Source of the DNA: Cinnamomum chago
Lineage: Eukaryota; Streptophyta; Magnoliopsida; Laurales; Lauraceae
NCBI GenBank assembly: GCA_038049695.1
Contig: CP142453.1
Coordinates: 13,953,501-14,017,500 of the forward strand
Length of the DNA stretch: 64,000 bases
Direction of reading: 5' to 3'
Shown piece after piece: positions 10,869 to 21,602 of the stretch. The first letter of the stretch is position 1, and every line of letters begins with the position of its first letter. The notes beneath the pieces are model-generated. The model was given only the letters and a program-made list of their open reading frames with translations, did no database searches and was not told where the DNA came from. Both the position numbers and the translations under genes were made by a program.

Positions 10869-12262
10869 GCCAAACGACTAAAAGGCGGTACATAACAACA
10901 AGTGCAAATCTTTTTCGATGCACATTCATGTGCTTACATTGCAAGTGCACCATAGTCCACTTAATGCATCAGGTCGACTAGGCCAATCAGTTTTTTGGAT
11001 AGAACCTGCTTGAGCATAATTGAATATAGACCAGTAGCCAACTCATTTCAACCATGATTTCGTTTCATACATTGCGAACAACCTGATGTATGCATAATGG
11101 GACACATCTAGAGGATGGCCTGCACCTGAATTCATGGCCCACAAGGATGGCCCGATCACCTCACAAAAAATTAGTCACGTACGTGTAAAAGGAGAACATG
11201 CCTACACCAGAAAAAAGCAAGAAATTTCAACACAACATCCAAAATGGAAAAATTAACTTGTATAATTCAAATTATACATGCCACTTCAATAATTGTTTCA
11301 AAGGCATCACCTATTCACCTGTATTCAGGCATTTGCCAGCTTACTGGGGCTAGTCAAACAAAAATCATCCACGCCTAATGATTGGTATCATTTCAAAAAA
11401 AAAAAAAAATTCTTGTCTCTTAATAACGCAATTTGGGGGATAAAGTGGCACCAATCTATTGGGTAGAATCGCACTACGTGCATAATCTGGTTTAAGTGGC
11501 TCTTTTCTGCTTCTATCATCCAAAAGCACTGGTGAACCAGCAAGCAATACTGGGTGAGAGAACTACCTGTCTGCACTTGCTTCAGAAGATTCCGAAGGTT
11601 TGCCTAAATCTTCCTACTCCCCCTAGGCATGAAAATCTGGGCGGTGCCGAGACCGGGCCTAGTCTTGCCCGGGCCGGGCCAGCACGGCCCATGATCAATA
11701 CGCGGGCAGTGTCGTGCCGGGCCCAACCCTTTGGGGTCAGCCCAGCACGGTCCAAGGCATTGCTCTGTGCCGTGCCGTGCTGGGCCGGGCCTAGGCCGTG
11801 CTGCCTGTTGGCGGCCCACCGATACCCCTCCCTTTTTTCTTTTTTTTTTAATTTTAAATTTTTTTTAAGTCTTAGTCAAACTCTTGATCTTGGACCAATT
11901 TCATTAAAATAAAGAAATCAAGAGAAATAAATAAATAGAATAACACTAATGATGTTTTGAGAAAAATACATCAAATAAATTGTATTTCCTTGAAATTTAA
12001 GTTACAAAAGTACAAAAAAATTACAAGTTTGAACATGGATCAATATATATATATATATATATAATGAAATTCAAATCTTCTAATAAATGAAAAAAGAATT
12101 ACAACTTTAGAAATCTATAATACATTCTAAAAAAATAAATTACAACTTTGAAAACTTATCATACATTTTAAAAAATAAATTACAACTTTAAAAACCTATG
12201 ATACATTCTAAAAAATAAATTACAAGTTGAAAGTCTATTGTACATTCTAAAAAAAAATTATA

Positions 12263-14322
12263 CTATGATATATGTAATGCCGCTAGCTTGTCTTCTATAT
12301 CAAACTCATCATCGATGTGTTGTTCCTTATCCTCTGCTTGATACGAATCTCGTAAGCACATGCAGGTCTCAACGGTTTCTTCTGCTAGCATAGTCCTCCC
12401 GATGTCAATAAGGTGCCCACTTGCACTAAATGCCTGCTCTGATGCAACTATAGACACTGGTATTGTTAGTATATCACGGGCTATGGCGAAAAGCACAAGA
12501 AACTTAATTTCGAATGCTTTCCACCGTGCCAAAAGATCAAAAGCATCTTCTTCGTCATCCGAGATTGAAACATGATCGCTCCCCAGGTACATTGTTAATT
12601 CATTATGAGTTACTTCCGTGAGATTTCTTCATGATACTCCAAATGGCCTTCTTTTTTTCTTTATTTACTTGGGGAGGGCCTGTTGGGATCGTGGGTGCTA
12701 TGGATCTACCTAATCGGGTAGCATAATCCAAATAAAGTGTTTCGAATTGTGTCTTAACTATAAACATGTCATTTATATTAGTTACATTCATATTAGAGTT
12801 TATTTCATCAAGAAGGGTTTCTACACCTTTTAATTTAAGGTCTAATGTAGCAGTTATACAAAATGTTAAAGGAGCTATTATCCAATATTGTGAAAACTTT
12901 GCCTCCATTTGTACACACATCAGTTGAAAATTTTGAAAACTCTATACTTTTTAAAAGTAAAACTTATTTCATAAAAATAGGTTAAAGCTTGATTTGATGT
13001 AGGATAATATACCTGGAAAAAAAATGTTACATCATGAAAAACTTCTAAAAAATCTCTTATTATCTAAAGAAGGGTCCATTTATCATCACTTATAAAAATA
13101 TTTTCATGCTCCAAATAAAGTGAACAATATTGATTTATTGTCATTTTATAGGCACATGCTTCTTTTAACATTTTATAGGTAAAATTTCGTCTATGCTTTA
13201 CATCTTGTGATATTTTCTTTGGTCTTAGACCCAAATTTACACATATGTCCCTCCACCATTATTTTCGCAAGGGAGAACAAAAAATGTATCATACAATTCA
13301 TTTAATGCTCTCTAAAGCATCTCTAATAGATTTTACCCCTATTTGTACGATAAGATTTATGATATGGCATGCACATCTATTGTGAAATAGATATGCATTT
13401 AAATCAAGTTGAATTGTAGGTTTTAGTAAATCTGCTACAACATTGTTAGTGCTTACATTATCTAAAGTTATAGAAATTATTTTATTTTGAATTTTATATT
13501 CTCTAAGTTTTTTAAGGATGGTGGACCCTATCCTAACACTAGTGTGTGGGAACTCTAATAAAGAAAACGAAATCATTCTTTTCTTCATCACTCACTATCA
13601 ATATAATGTGTTGTGATTGCAATGTACTCAAGATTTTGTTTAGAGGTCCATAAATATGAAGTTAAAGCCACTTTTTCAGATATATTTTCAAAAACTTGTT
13701 TTAAACTCTCTTTTTCTTCCAAAAAAGTTTTTATTGCATCATTTCTGCTAGCAGTAACTCTAGATATTTTCTGTCTTGAATGAACAAATGCAGACCTCAA
13801 AAATCTTTCGAATGATCGGTCTTCGGCAAGTATAAATGGTAATTGGCGAACTATTATAAACTTAATGAGTTGATGTCTATCATTAGTAGAGTCATAGTTG
13901 AAAACTCCTAAACCACTAAATAAATTTGTTTGAGAAAGTTGTGTTTGGATCATCCCACCTCTTACCCCATCGTTAGCGGTATTTGTGTGTTTGGGCACAC
14001 ACTTACTCATGTGTCTATTAAGGTGGCCAGTGCCGCTTGATGATTTGGCACTGACGAGATCTTTGCAATATTTACATTGTGCCTTTTCCTCTGTTCCTCC
14101 TTTAGGACTTGGGACAGTAACTTTAACAAAATAAGACCATACAGGAGAAGTCAATCTTATTTTTCTCATCTTTTTAGTTGTAGAAGCCGAACATGCAAGA
14201 TCTTGGACTTGGGGATTATTACTATCTACTTCTATGCCCTAACTTTGATCTAAATGAATAAATCTAGGATCTTCCTCATTTAGAAAGAAGTCAAGGTTGA
14301 AAGGTTGTGATGGTCCAACCAT
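12263..14322 (-). pseudogene. hAT transposase, BED zinc finger type, decayed
   Basis: The minus-strand frame opens with ATG at 14322 (MVGPSQPFNLDFF), meets an in-frame TAG shortly after, then continues through a BED-type finger (CKYCKDLVSAKSSSGTGHLN followed by RHMSKC, about 14085-14000). The RNase-H-like core follows with TLDNVSTNN and HNRCACHIINLIVQ (13298-13591). A later stretch at 12603-12920 has FSQYWIIAPLTFCI and LYLDYATRL. The C-terminal dimerisation region follows after a one-base frame change near 12605, with ARDILTIPVSIVASEQAFSA (12263-12592). The domain order is that of an intact hAT transposase, but at least one nonsense codon, a frameshift and a weak stretch between 12920 and 13298 make it inactive. 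Confidence 0.85.
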
Positions 14323-14811
14323 TTTTCTAAATAAAATATTTAAAAAAAAAACTTAAATAAATAATTATGTATAATGTGTTTTTTGTGATAATTTATACAA
14401 GAAAAGGCAGAAGATGAGACTTAATATATAATACTACTATGTGTATTATTACTAAAAAAACTAAAAACTAAAAATTAAAAATAATAAATACCTTTATGAG
14501 AGAGGGAGAGCTAATGGAGAAGTCATTCTTAGTTGAATCCTGAAGTTACTCCTCACTCTTCACTTAGAAAACTTTGTAGAAAACTTAGAGCCTTAGATTT
14601 TTAGAATGAGACTTAAGAGAGCTTAGAGCCTTAGAACCTTAGAGGGAGTGTGAGAAATAAGAGTAGATGAGTGTAGAGAAATGAGAGGAATGAGGGCTAT
14701 TTATAGAATTCCTAAGTGATAAAATGGCATAAAATACCCCCTCATATGACTGTTTTATAGCAGTTGGGGGTATAATGGTAAAAAATGATCAAAAGACACT
14801 AATGAACCCAG

Positions 14812-14835
14812 CCCCCCCCCCCCCCCCCCCCCCCC
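14812..14835. repeat. Poly-C tract of 24 bases
   Basis: An uninterrupted run of C inside the hAT element, between two nearly repeated copies of a GTTTTATAGCA...GGTATAATGGTAAAAAA segment (about 14752-14783 and 14840-14872). Confidence 0.9.
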
Positions 14836-15865
14836 GGTCGTTTTATAGCATGGGTGGTATAATGGTAAAAAAAAGATTAAAAGACACTAATACCCCTTCC
14901 CTCCATTTGACCGTTTATACCTGGGTTTTTTTTTTTGGGTGAGGGTGGGTGGGTGGGTGGGTGGGGGGGTTTCAAAAATATAACCGTTGGGTTCCTCGGG
15001 CTGTGGCTTGTGCCGGGTCAGGCCGCCCTCGGGCTTGGGGCACTGGCCTAGCACGACACGGATGTTAACCGTGCCGTGCAGAGCCGTGCCTCGGGCCTGG
15101 CAGCCTTGGCCAGCATGGCCGAGTAGGGATTGTCGGCCTGGCCGTGCCAGCCCGTTGACTAGGCACGGTTTTTCTGTGCCGGGCATGGGCCGCCCACCCA
15201 TATTTGCACCCCCGACTCCCCCAACATCTCGCATACAAGCATAAAAGTAGAAAAATTGAAAAGAAAACGACTAAATAGGAAGAGGCCTCAGAAAGGTTGT
15301 AGATTCTTGTCATGGATGAGATAATCAAACAATGTCGGCAATATTCTTGCAGTCATCACTGGCCTAACAATAAGAAATCACTTCAGGATTATTTTGATTC
15401 CAGCCGGAATTGACCAAAATGGCCAGAATCGGCCGGAATTTTGCCGGAAAGTTTTAGGGGTTGGTTCCATTCCGCCACAGCCAAATTCAGGAATTGAATA
15501 GAATTGACTGATACAGAAAACAGTGCTTCCAGGCTTCTAGCCATCCACACAAATATAATAATATGTTTCAGATATGTAAATTTTGAATACGTAAATCTCA
15601 TTTCATATCCTATGCATAAAAGACCAGCAGGCCCTTAAGATGGTGATTTCAAGGAGTTTATTTCCTCACCCAAGTGAACTTTTCTTGTGCAATTAGATGG
15701 ATCACTTGGATGCCCAATACATCTACACATCCATGGAGGCTTCTGCTAATATTAGAGAGGCTGAGACCAAGGATCAAAAAAGGATTGCGAAGGGCATATC
15801 AAGTTATCAACCACTGCCCAAAATAATACATATCAAACTCTATACAAATCGGTTGTTTAAGATAT

Positions 15866-15943
15866 ACCAATCATCCTTATGTCTCACTGGTTGCATGATT
15901 AAAGGTCCAAGGTTCAAGGATTGGTACCACCCTCTTCATCTTA
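15866..15943. mobile_element. Short SINE-like insertion with TSD of about 17 bp
   Basis: Compared with the paralog near 35290-35300, this copy has about 97 extra bases. They include a near-duplicate of the target (TCGGTTGTTTAAGATAT at 15849-15865 and TCGATTGTTAAGATAT at 15946-15961). The insert has a B-box-like GGTTCAAGGATTGG. Confidence 0.55.
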
Positions 15944-16729
15944 AATCGATTGTTAAGATATGCACCGGTTAACAGGATGAATTTACACACAGGTTTAAAG
16001 AATCTGAGGTGAAATTACTCAAAAAATCTAGACTATTAAAAAATGTTAGATTTTAATGTTTACTTTCATTAGCGACTACAATAAATGAAAGCATGAGACC
16101 CTTCATTGTCAGTGTCGCTGCATTACCTCAAAGTAACATACTGAGTATTTGATCACCTATATTCAAGTTGCTCAGTAATAATTTTTTTTATAACAGTAAA
16201 TTTTATTCCTCTGAGAAAAAAAAAAAAAAAAAAAAACCTGGGAGTTGCTCAGTAAAATTAAGGCCTAAAAAATGTTAAAAGTAAAAGATAATCATTTAGT
16301 ATTTACTATGTACGTATATAACATGCAGTACCACGACATCATCAATCATGTAATGTACAGTATAATATGCAGTACATATAGTATACTAGTACTTAGTTAA
16401 TACTCATTATTTATTTAATATCTACTACAAACTATATAGCAGTTAATGCTTACTTTTTACGAGCTAAGAACTAAGGAATGGATCTATGGAACACATAAAT
16501 TTACGAAAAATACTAATGGAAGTCTTTGTGGGCGAAATATTAAAAAAAAAAAAAAAACCCCACCTTTTCAAATAAATTGCGATTCTCAAATATCGCATGT
16601 ATGAATAAATCAAATGATCAAAACATGAATCATGAATAGTCCTGTGATCATTCTTATAGCCCAAAATTAGAAAGAAAAAATCTAAAAGATTTGCTTAAAT
16701 AATTTGGATCTTGCTTTACCTTACATGAA

Positions 16730-16959
16730 AGTCATTTATGTGGTGATTTAGCATGAAAAAGCAAATCTAGCTTTCCATCATACAAGTGCTTTTTACAGTT
16801 TTTCATTCATAAAAATGCTATACCACACCAAACTGCAGAAAATTTGCTTATAAAACATTATTTACACCTAAAGTGACCTAGAGAAAGAAAGATTAAATAT
16901 GTTTTGTTCTTTTTGAGTAAATGCAGAGTAGAAAAGAAAGATTAAATATGTTTTATTCT
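16730..16959. other. AT-rich spacer with a short tandem duplication
   Basis: No gene seen. An imperfect repeat of about 57 bp (AAAGAAAGATTAAATATGTT at 16883 and 16936) is the only structure. Confidence 0.5.
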
Positions 16960-17190
16960 TACTGAGTAAAAGTTAGAGTAGAGTGGGTTGAGCTTGTGAG
17001 CGACTCCAAGAGCGTCTAGTGCGTGCTAGGGGTTGGGGGCGAGGATGAGGGCTGCACCCATGGCTCGTAGCTCGTGGGACCACTCAAGGACCATGGCTCG
17101 GATTCCTACCCTCTTCAATCCCAGTGCCGTTGCCAGCCCTGCAATCCACCCTCCTACATTCACCACATCGTAGTATTTATCCATACACCA
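16960..17190 (-). pseudogene. FAD-dependent monooxygenase, N-terminal fragment
   Basis: The minus strand encodes DVVNVGGWIAGLATALGLKR, then VGIRAMVLEW and GAALILAPN. This is the Rossmann FAD-binding start of plant zeaxanthin-epoxidase-like monooxygenases (MO1/CTF2 type). Two defects are visible. The GxGxxG dinucleotide-binding motif is damaged (GGWIAG in place of GAGIAG). A TAG falls where the family has Trp, just before HALDALGVAHKL at about 17020-16985. Similarity fades after that and no other exon is nearby, so this is a dead fragment. Confidence 0.75.
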
Positions 17191-17199
17191 ACAAGCTAC

Positions 17200-17620
17200 A
17201 TATTTATAGGAGGGAGTTTTCGTGGCACCCAAGGTTTATTTGACACTAGTCATTAGTCAAGGAGGGTGGGCGTGAATGTCAAAACTCAAAATTACAACCA
17301 AAATAACTAGGATTCAGGTCACCTCAACTTGGGTGCGATCTCCTCTCATGCCCAAACAAAAACACAAGCCCAAAGACCAACTTCACATCCATGGCTTAAT
17401 TCTCTCCTCTCATCAGCTGCTTCACGTCTCTCCTGCAGAAGCTTCTGTTCCCTCCAAAACCCACATCCCCAAACTACCCCTCCCACTTCCCAAGAACCCC
17501 AACAACCCCAAGATGCAATGCTCTCCCTCTCTCTCAAGAAATCCTCAACACCACCCTCCACATGGGCGAACCCAAGGTGTGACCATATGAGGTTGCCGCC
17601 TCAGGTCACATTTTGAAGTC
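17200..17620. other. C-rich stretch, possible gene fragment, unrecognised
   Basis: 17330-17590 is CCAAACCCC-rich and has open frames on both strands, for example a plus-strand frame with PKLPLPLPKNPNNPK, resembling a transit-peptide-like leader. No family could be named. It may be an exon relic linked to the monooxygenase fragment or simply a C-rich region. Confidence 0.25.
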
Positions 17621-18644
17621 TCAAGAGAGTTAGATGGAGCCCTAGGCCATGCTCCACATTTGTCCGGAAAAGTGCCCCACGTGTCTTATGTCCAAGACTT
17701 TGTCTCCTTCCTTCTTTAAAAAAAAAAAAAATACTATGTTTTTTTGCTACCCTTTTCTCTCATGCCGTCTTCCCACAAAACCTATAGTTTGATCATGTAC
17801 GAACTATTCAAAGCTCAGGAAGCCCCTCTCGATCAGTTCTAGCTTTGCTACCTGTAAGGTCCTTTTGGATGATTTGGTATTGGAAATCAATTATTTCTTT
17901 ATTTTTTACTAATCCATGGAGAAAAGATAATCGGGACTTTTGCATGTTCTTTCTTCCACTTTCATTACGATTTCAAACACTTGTCTAACTTTTCCTTTTG
18001 TTGATCCGTGATATAACTCTTATTGTCCTTGTAATTTATGTCTATTGAATCTTATATTGATGGAAGATATTTTAATTTATAGGTTTTAGGCATAGACTGT
18101 TGGATTTAAAGAAATTACAAATTGGATCCATTGTGAATTGTATTTCTTATTGACTATGTGCCTTTGGATTTATGATTTGCTTAGATTGTTGTTGTATTAT
18201 GTTTGCCTTAATTGTTACACCTATTGGCTAATTTTCACAATTAAGCTCTCCATTTTGTATTTTTGTTTTTAGGGAAGTGAGTGATATTGTATGTTTCCTT
18301 GACACGGTTATCATTTTTTCAATTGACGATAGTCTGCCACACCTAAATAAAAATTCTGAATCCGCCACTGACCATCCACCTGGATGGTTCAATGCCTCTC
18401 TTCCCCTTTCTCCAAGGAGCTTGAAGAGGACGGATTTCGTGGTGGGTGAAACGCACCGTTACAAATTGAAACTTTTGTGTTTTATTTAAATTTTTTATGA
18501 AGCAGTTGAGGATCTAGGAGGGCATTTTCCTTAATTACGTGGTTCGTTTGAACAAGAAAGAAACAGATGGCATCATTATAGTCGATACATGTATTTGGAA
18601 TTTGACTTCTTTTTTTTCCGATTGGGCCGGTGGCCAGGTCATAG
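17621..18644. other. Intergenic, possible TE remnant
   Basis: AT-rich, no supported gene. A sequence at about 18356-18370 reads AATCCGCCACTG, the reverse of the CAGTGGCGGA word seen again at 44977-44990; this word often marks plant transposon ends. No matching inverted terminus was found. Confidence 0.35.
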
Positions 18645-18765
18645 AAAGTAAAGGGCTCGCACCATGATTCAAAACCTGGTGGAAGCTATGGGAGCAGGCG
18701 TTTTATCCACAAGGCCAGCCGACTTTAGATAGACCGTTTCTTCTTGAGATGGGCGTCTCCCACGA
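18645..18765 (-). mobile_element. tRNA-derived SINE head
   Basis: On the minus strand an A-box-like TGGCCTTGTGG and a B-box-like AGGTTTTGAATCA are spaced about as in a tRNA, with no cloverleaf. It is similar in style to the heads at 8955 and 28876. Confidence 0.45.
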
Positions 18766-19584
18766 TCCAAAAAATACCTAACAATTCATTCACAGGAATA
18801 AATGCGCATGGGAAAAAAAAAAAAAAAAACCTCACTCTCTCCCCTTCGTGACTTGCATGACAGTTTGTTGGGGTGCTCAAGGGACCAACCCATTTAGGCA
18901 GGGTTCTGGCCTTTGGTTTAAGGACTCAAGCCGGGCCTGGATATATATTTCTGGTCCATTTAATATGTGGGCTGGGCTTGAATGATGGGATAGAAAGCCC
19001 AAAATGTTGCTTGACCTGCCCCCGAATAAGTAAAACATGTAGTTTAGTGAGTGATTTGCCCTAACAATTAGTTTGTCAAGGAGAATAGCCTTCTGTATCC
19101 ACAACGGATCAAGGTTGGAAAACTCGGTGAGTTGACTCTTTGACTCTATCAAGTCACCTCGTTTTGACTAAAGACCGAGTCAAATATAAGTAATTAATGT
19201 TTGAGGTTTGGAGTTAATAAATTTACAAATTTAAACTCTCTCTATATTCACTCTGTTTCAAAATGTAGGAGATTACTCCATGCAGCTGAGTTTAAGAAGC
19301 GGAACTGTATGGTTGGGCACACGTATTGAAAATTAGTGTTACTCAACGTTAAAACCTCATTTTTTATGAAAATTTTTCAAATTTTGCTCCAATAGGAGTT
19401 GTTCCACCAAATACTAACTATATGGGGGGCAAGGATATTCATGACTTTGGAACCGCTCCGGTTTTCCATGGGTAAGGCCCACTGTGGGTTTCACTCCTTC
19501 AACTCAAGAATTCTACAAGTCACATACTCAATGGACTTGAGAGAGAGAGAGAGAGAGAGAGAGGACTCTTAAATTGATCAGATT
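18766..19584. other. Intergenic
   Basis: No gene seen. An A17 tract (about 18812), a stretch of GAGTCA/GACTC repeats (19120-19185), and a (GA)n microsatellite (19540-19563) are present. Confidence 0.5.
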
Positions 19585-20574
19585 TTAATGTTTCTTTTTC
19601 TTACTGTTTCTTTAATATTGGTGCTTGTTGAGATTATTGTCTCACAGTTATACATTAGAAAACTGTTAATTTAAATAAGTGAAGATATAGAGGACTCTTA
19701 AATTGATCAGATTTTTAACACTCAATGTCAAACATGATCAGTTTGGTGGTATTCCACAAATTTCTAATTGGGAATAAACATTATTGAGAATAATCAGGCA
19801 TGAGCTCAAAATTCTGGCTACAAATGAGTTGGTATGGGTTGGATCAAGGTCATCATGGATCCGTTCATATAATTAATCAGAGTCAAGGATATGGATCTGG
19901 AACTGACTTGGCGTTTTTTGTCCAAGCAAAGGATTCCTTGTTTGTGGGGAAAATTTTGCCTCTGAAATTCCTTGCTCACCACTTTTCTACAGTGTGGTGC
20001 GGCACTTTTCGATGGAGTTAAAAGGGAAATATTGGCTATGTTTCCTTGATTTTTATGCAGGAAAGCATTTTCCATTGAAGAGTCAAAATCGCATTTCCAT
20101 TGAAACGTGGAAATGATAATTCTCAGAATGCAGAATTCTGACTTTGCCCAAACATGTTCTGAAAGAACATTACTGCACCCTGCCCGGCCTTTCCCCTTTT
20201 TGTTTATTAGATGGTAACAATTCTTTCTTTTTTTTCCCTTTAGATTTTAATTGTATTTTTCTCCCTTCATGTTTTAGTGGAATCATTTATATCAGCAATG
20301 TAAGATACAATACCATCACATTCATGTTAGTCATTGCAGCTTGACGCTTCAGACGGTTCATCACATTACATGGATGTGTCCTATTTTAATTGGTTGTTAT
20401 TTTGCAAGATTGTTATAGTTTCCTTAAAAAACCAATTACCAATAAAGGGTAACATATTTGACTCTGTTTGTGGGCCACTTGCGTATTTGATGATCATTGA
20501 TCGAATAGCTAGCGACCTCTAATAGACTTCTTTTTCTTTAGCCTAAAACCATTTTGTATCAGTTAAGCCAATAA
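19585..20574. repeat. Duplicated segment, copy 2 (paralog of 9820-10868)
   Basis: Direct-repeat partner of 9820-10868, diverged by scattered substitutions and small indels. It keeps the 85-codon minus-strand frame (19818-20075) and a 73-codon plus-strand frame (19800-20021). A small piece (GAGGACTCTTAAATTGATCA) occurs twice, at 19561 and 19690. At the right end the sequence diverges from copy 1 at AAGCCAA. Confidence 0.8.
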
Positions 20575-20637
20575 GCCATACACTTATACACAATATTGCC
20601 ATACACTACAAATGTCTTTAACTAGCTCAGCAACAAT

Positions 20638-21124
20638 CAGGCCTGGTTGTTTGCATTAGAATACATGGAAATTGAATATAGAAGAATACATGGTCTAATG
20701 AGCTCCACCAAAGGATTATTAAATATGCAAAGTATGATGTTTGCATTAGATTACATAGAAATTGAATATGTAGCCTACATCATGGTCTAATGAGCTCCAC
20801 CAGAGTTTTATTAAAGATGTACAGAGTGAATAATATGAGATGAGGAGTGAAGTATATAAGATAGAACTTCATGGTCTAATGAGCTCCACCAGAGTCTTAT
20901 TAAAGATGTAAAGATCGAAAGATATGAGGTGAGGGGTGAAGTAAATAAGGTACCGATACTAGGGGGATAGTTAGATGTTCATTTCCCATCTTCCCTTGGC
21001 TCAATTTCCATTAAAGGATAGATTATGTGATGGTCATTTCTGTATATTCAGCTTCAGTCTTCATTTTAACAATTTATAGCATGAATTCCTATGTATTTTA
21101 TTTTTATGCAAATAAACAAGCCAT
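20638..21124. mobile_element. Foldback MITE (family 1) with internal amplification
   Basis: The termini are inverted-repeat-like (GGTTGTTTGCATTAGAATACA on the left; the reverse complement of the right end begins GGCTTGTTTATTTGCATAAA). Inside, a unit starting CATGGTCTAATGAGCTCCAC appears three times (about 20689, 20793 and 20869). Confidence 0.55.
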
Positions 21125-21181
21125 AGGGACTTTTGCTTTCCAAACCTACATAAACATGTAAATGTTTATCCACTTTAACTT

Positions 21182-21304
21182 CTATATATATATATATATA
21201 TATGGGAGATACTCCTATGAGAGATAGAGGTGGGGGCCCTCACATTTAAGTTGTTGGCCCTCTCATAGGAGCATCTCCCTATATATATATATATATATAT
21301 ATAA

Positions 21305-21335
<31 letters not shown>
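21182..21335. repeat. Small foldback element between two (TA)n tracts, plus (GA)n
   Basis: Arms GGGAGATACTCCTATGAGAG and CTCTCATAGGAGCATCTCCC (inverted, 19 of 20 matching) enclose about 40 bp containing GGTGGGGGCCCTC. TA repeats flank both sides immediately, and a (GA)n tract follows. Confidence 0.7.
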
Positions 21336-21339
<4 letters not shown>

Positions 21340-21602
21340 AAGGAGAAGAAGGTTTTGTGGATGTCTCAAGTAACATTTATCTACTCAATAGGAATAAGTA
21401 GCCATTTCCAGTTTATATTTATTTAGACGAGACGAGTTTTGTACATATTTGGCAACCACACATTGCAAACCACTTCCCATAATCACTGCAGTAGTCATTT
21501 TTGTTCATTCATCATCAACCATTCCCTTATCTAGCTTTCTTGGGTAATGGGTCTTTTCTCTTTTCTCCATTTCTACTAATCAACCATTCCCTTATCTTAT
21601 AG

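Larger units (their letters stand above)
11624..15214 (-). mobile_element. hAT superfamily DNA transposon with 8-bp TSD
   Basis: A 3.59-kb element bounded by ACTCCCCC at 11616-11623 and 15215-15222, the 8-bp duplication expected of hAT. The paralogous empty site at 30877-30884 reads ACACCCCC once. The ends are degenerate inverted repeats (left taggcatgaaaatctgggcgg; the reverse complement of the right begins cgggggtgcaaatatgggtg), followed by strongly GC-rich subterminal repeats of GGGCCGGGCC type (11640-11815 and 14995-15195). It carries a decayed transposase on the minus strand. A 24-C homopolymer lies at 14812-14835. Confidence 0.9.
10869..16729. repeat. Truncated segmental duplicate of eIF2 beta introns 8 and 5
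   Basis: 10869-11623 plus 15223-15379 match 30130-31042 (eIF2 beta intron 8), and about 15389-16729 match about 34839-36054 (intron 5), same orientation. The 3.8 kb between those two source blocks, carrying eIF2 beta exons 8, 7 and 6, is absent here. The join at 15379-15389 carries a few unmatched bases. After duplication this copy gained an hAT element (11624-15214) and a short SINE-like insertion (15866-15943). It contains no eIF2 beta exon, so it is non-coding. Confidence 0.85.

Noticed and set aside
11496..11912. Plus-strand 138-codon open frame
   Set aside because: It runs through the GC-rich subterminal repeat of the hAT element and crosses its boundary; composition explains the openness.
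13298..14169. Possible domesticated hAT gene
   Set aside because: The transposase retains element ends and a TSD and has a nonsense codon and frameshift; it is a recent dead transposon, not a host gene.
17276..17616. Overlapping C-rich open frames
   Set aside because: Several frames on both strands are open because of the C-rich composition; no motif favours one.
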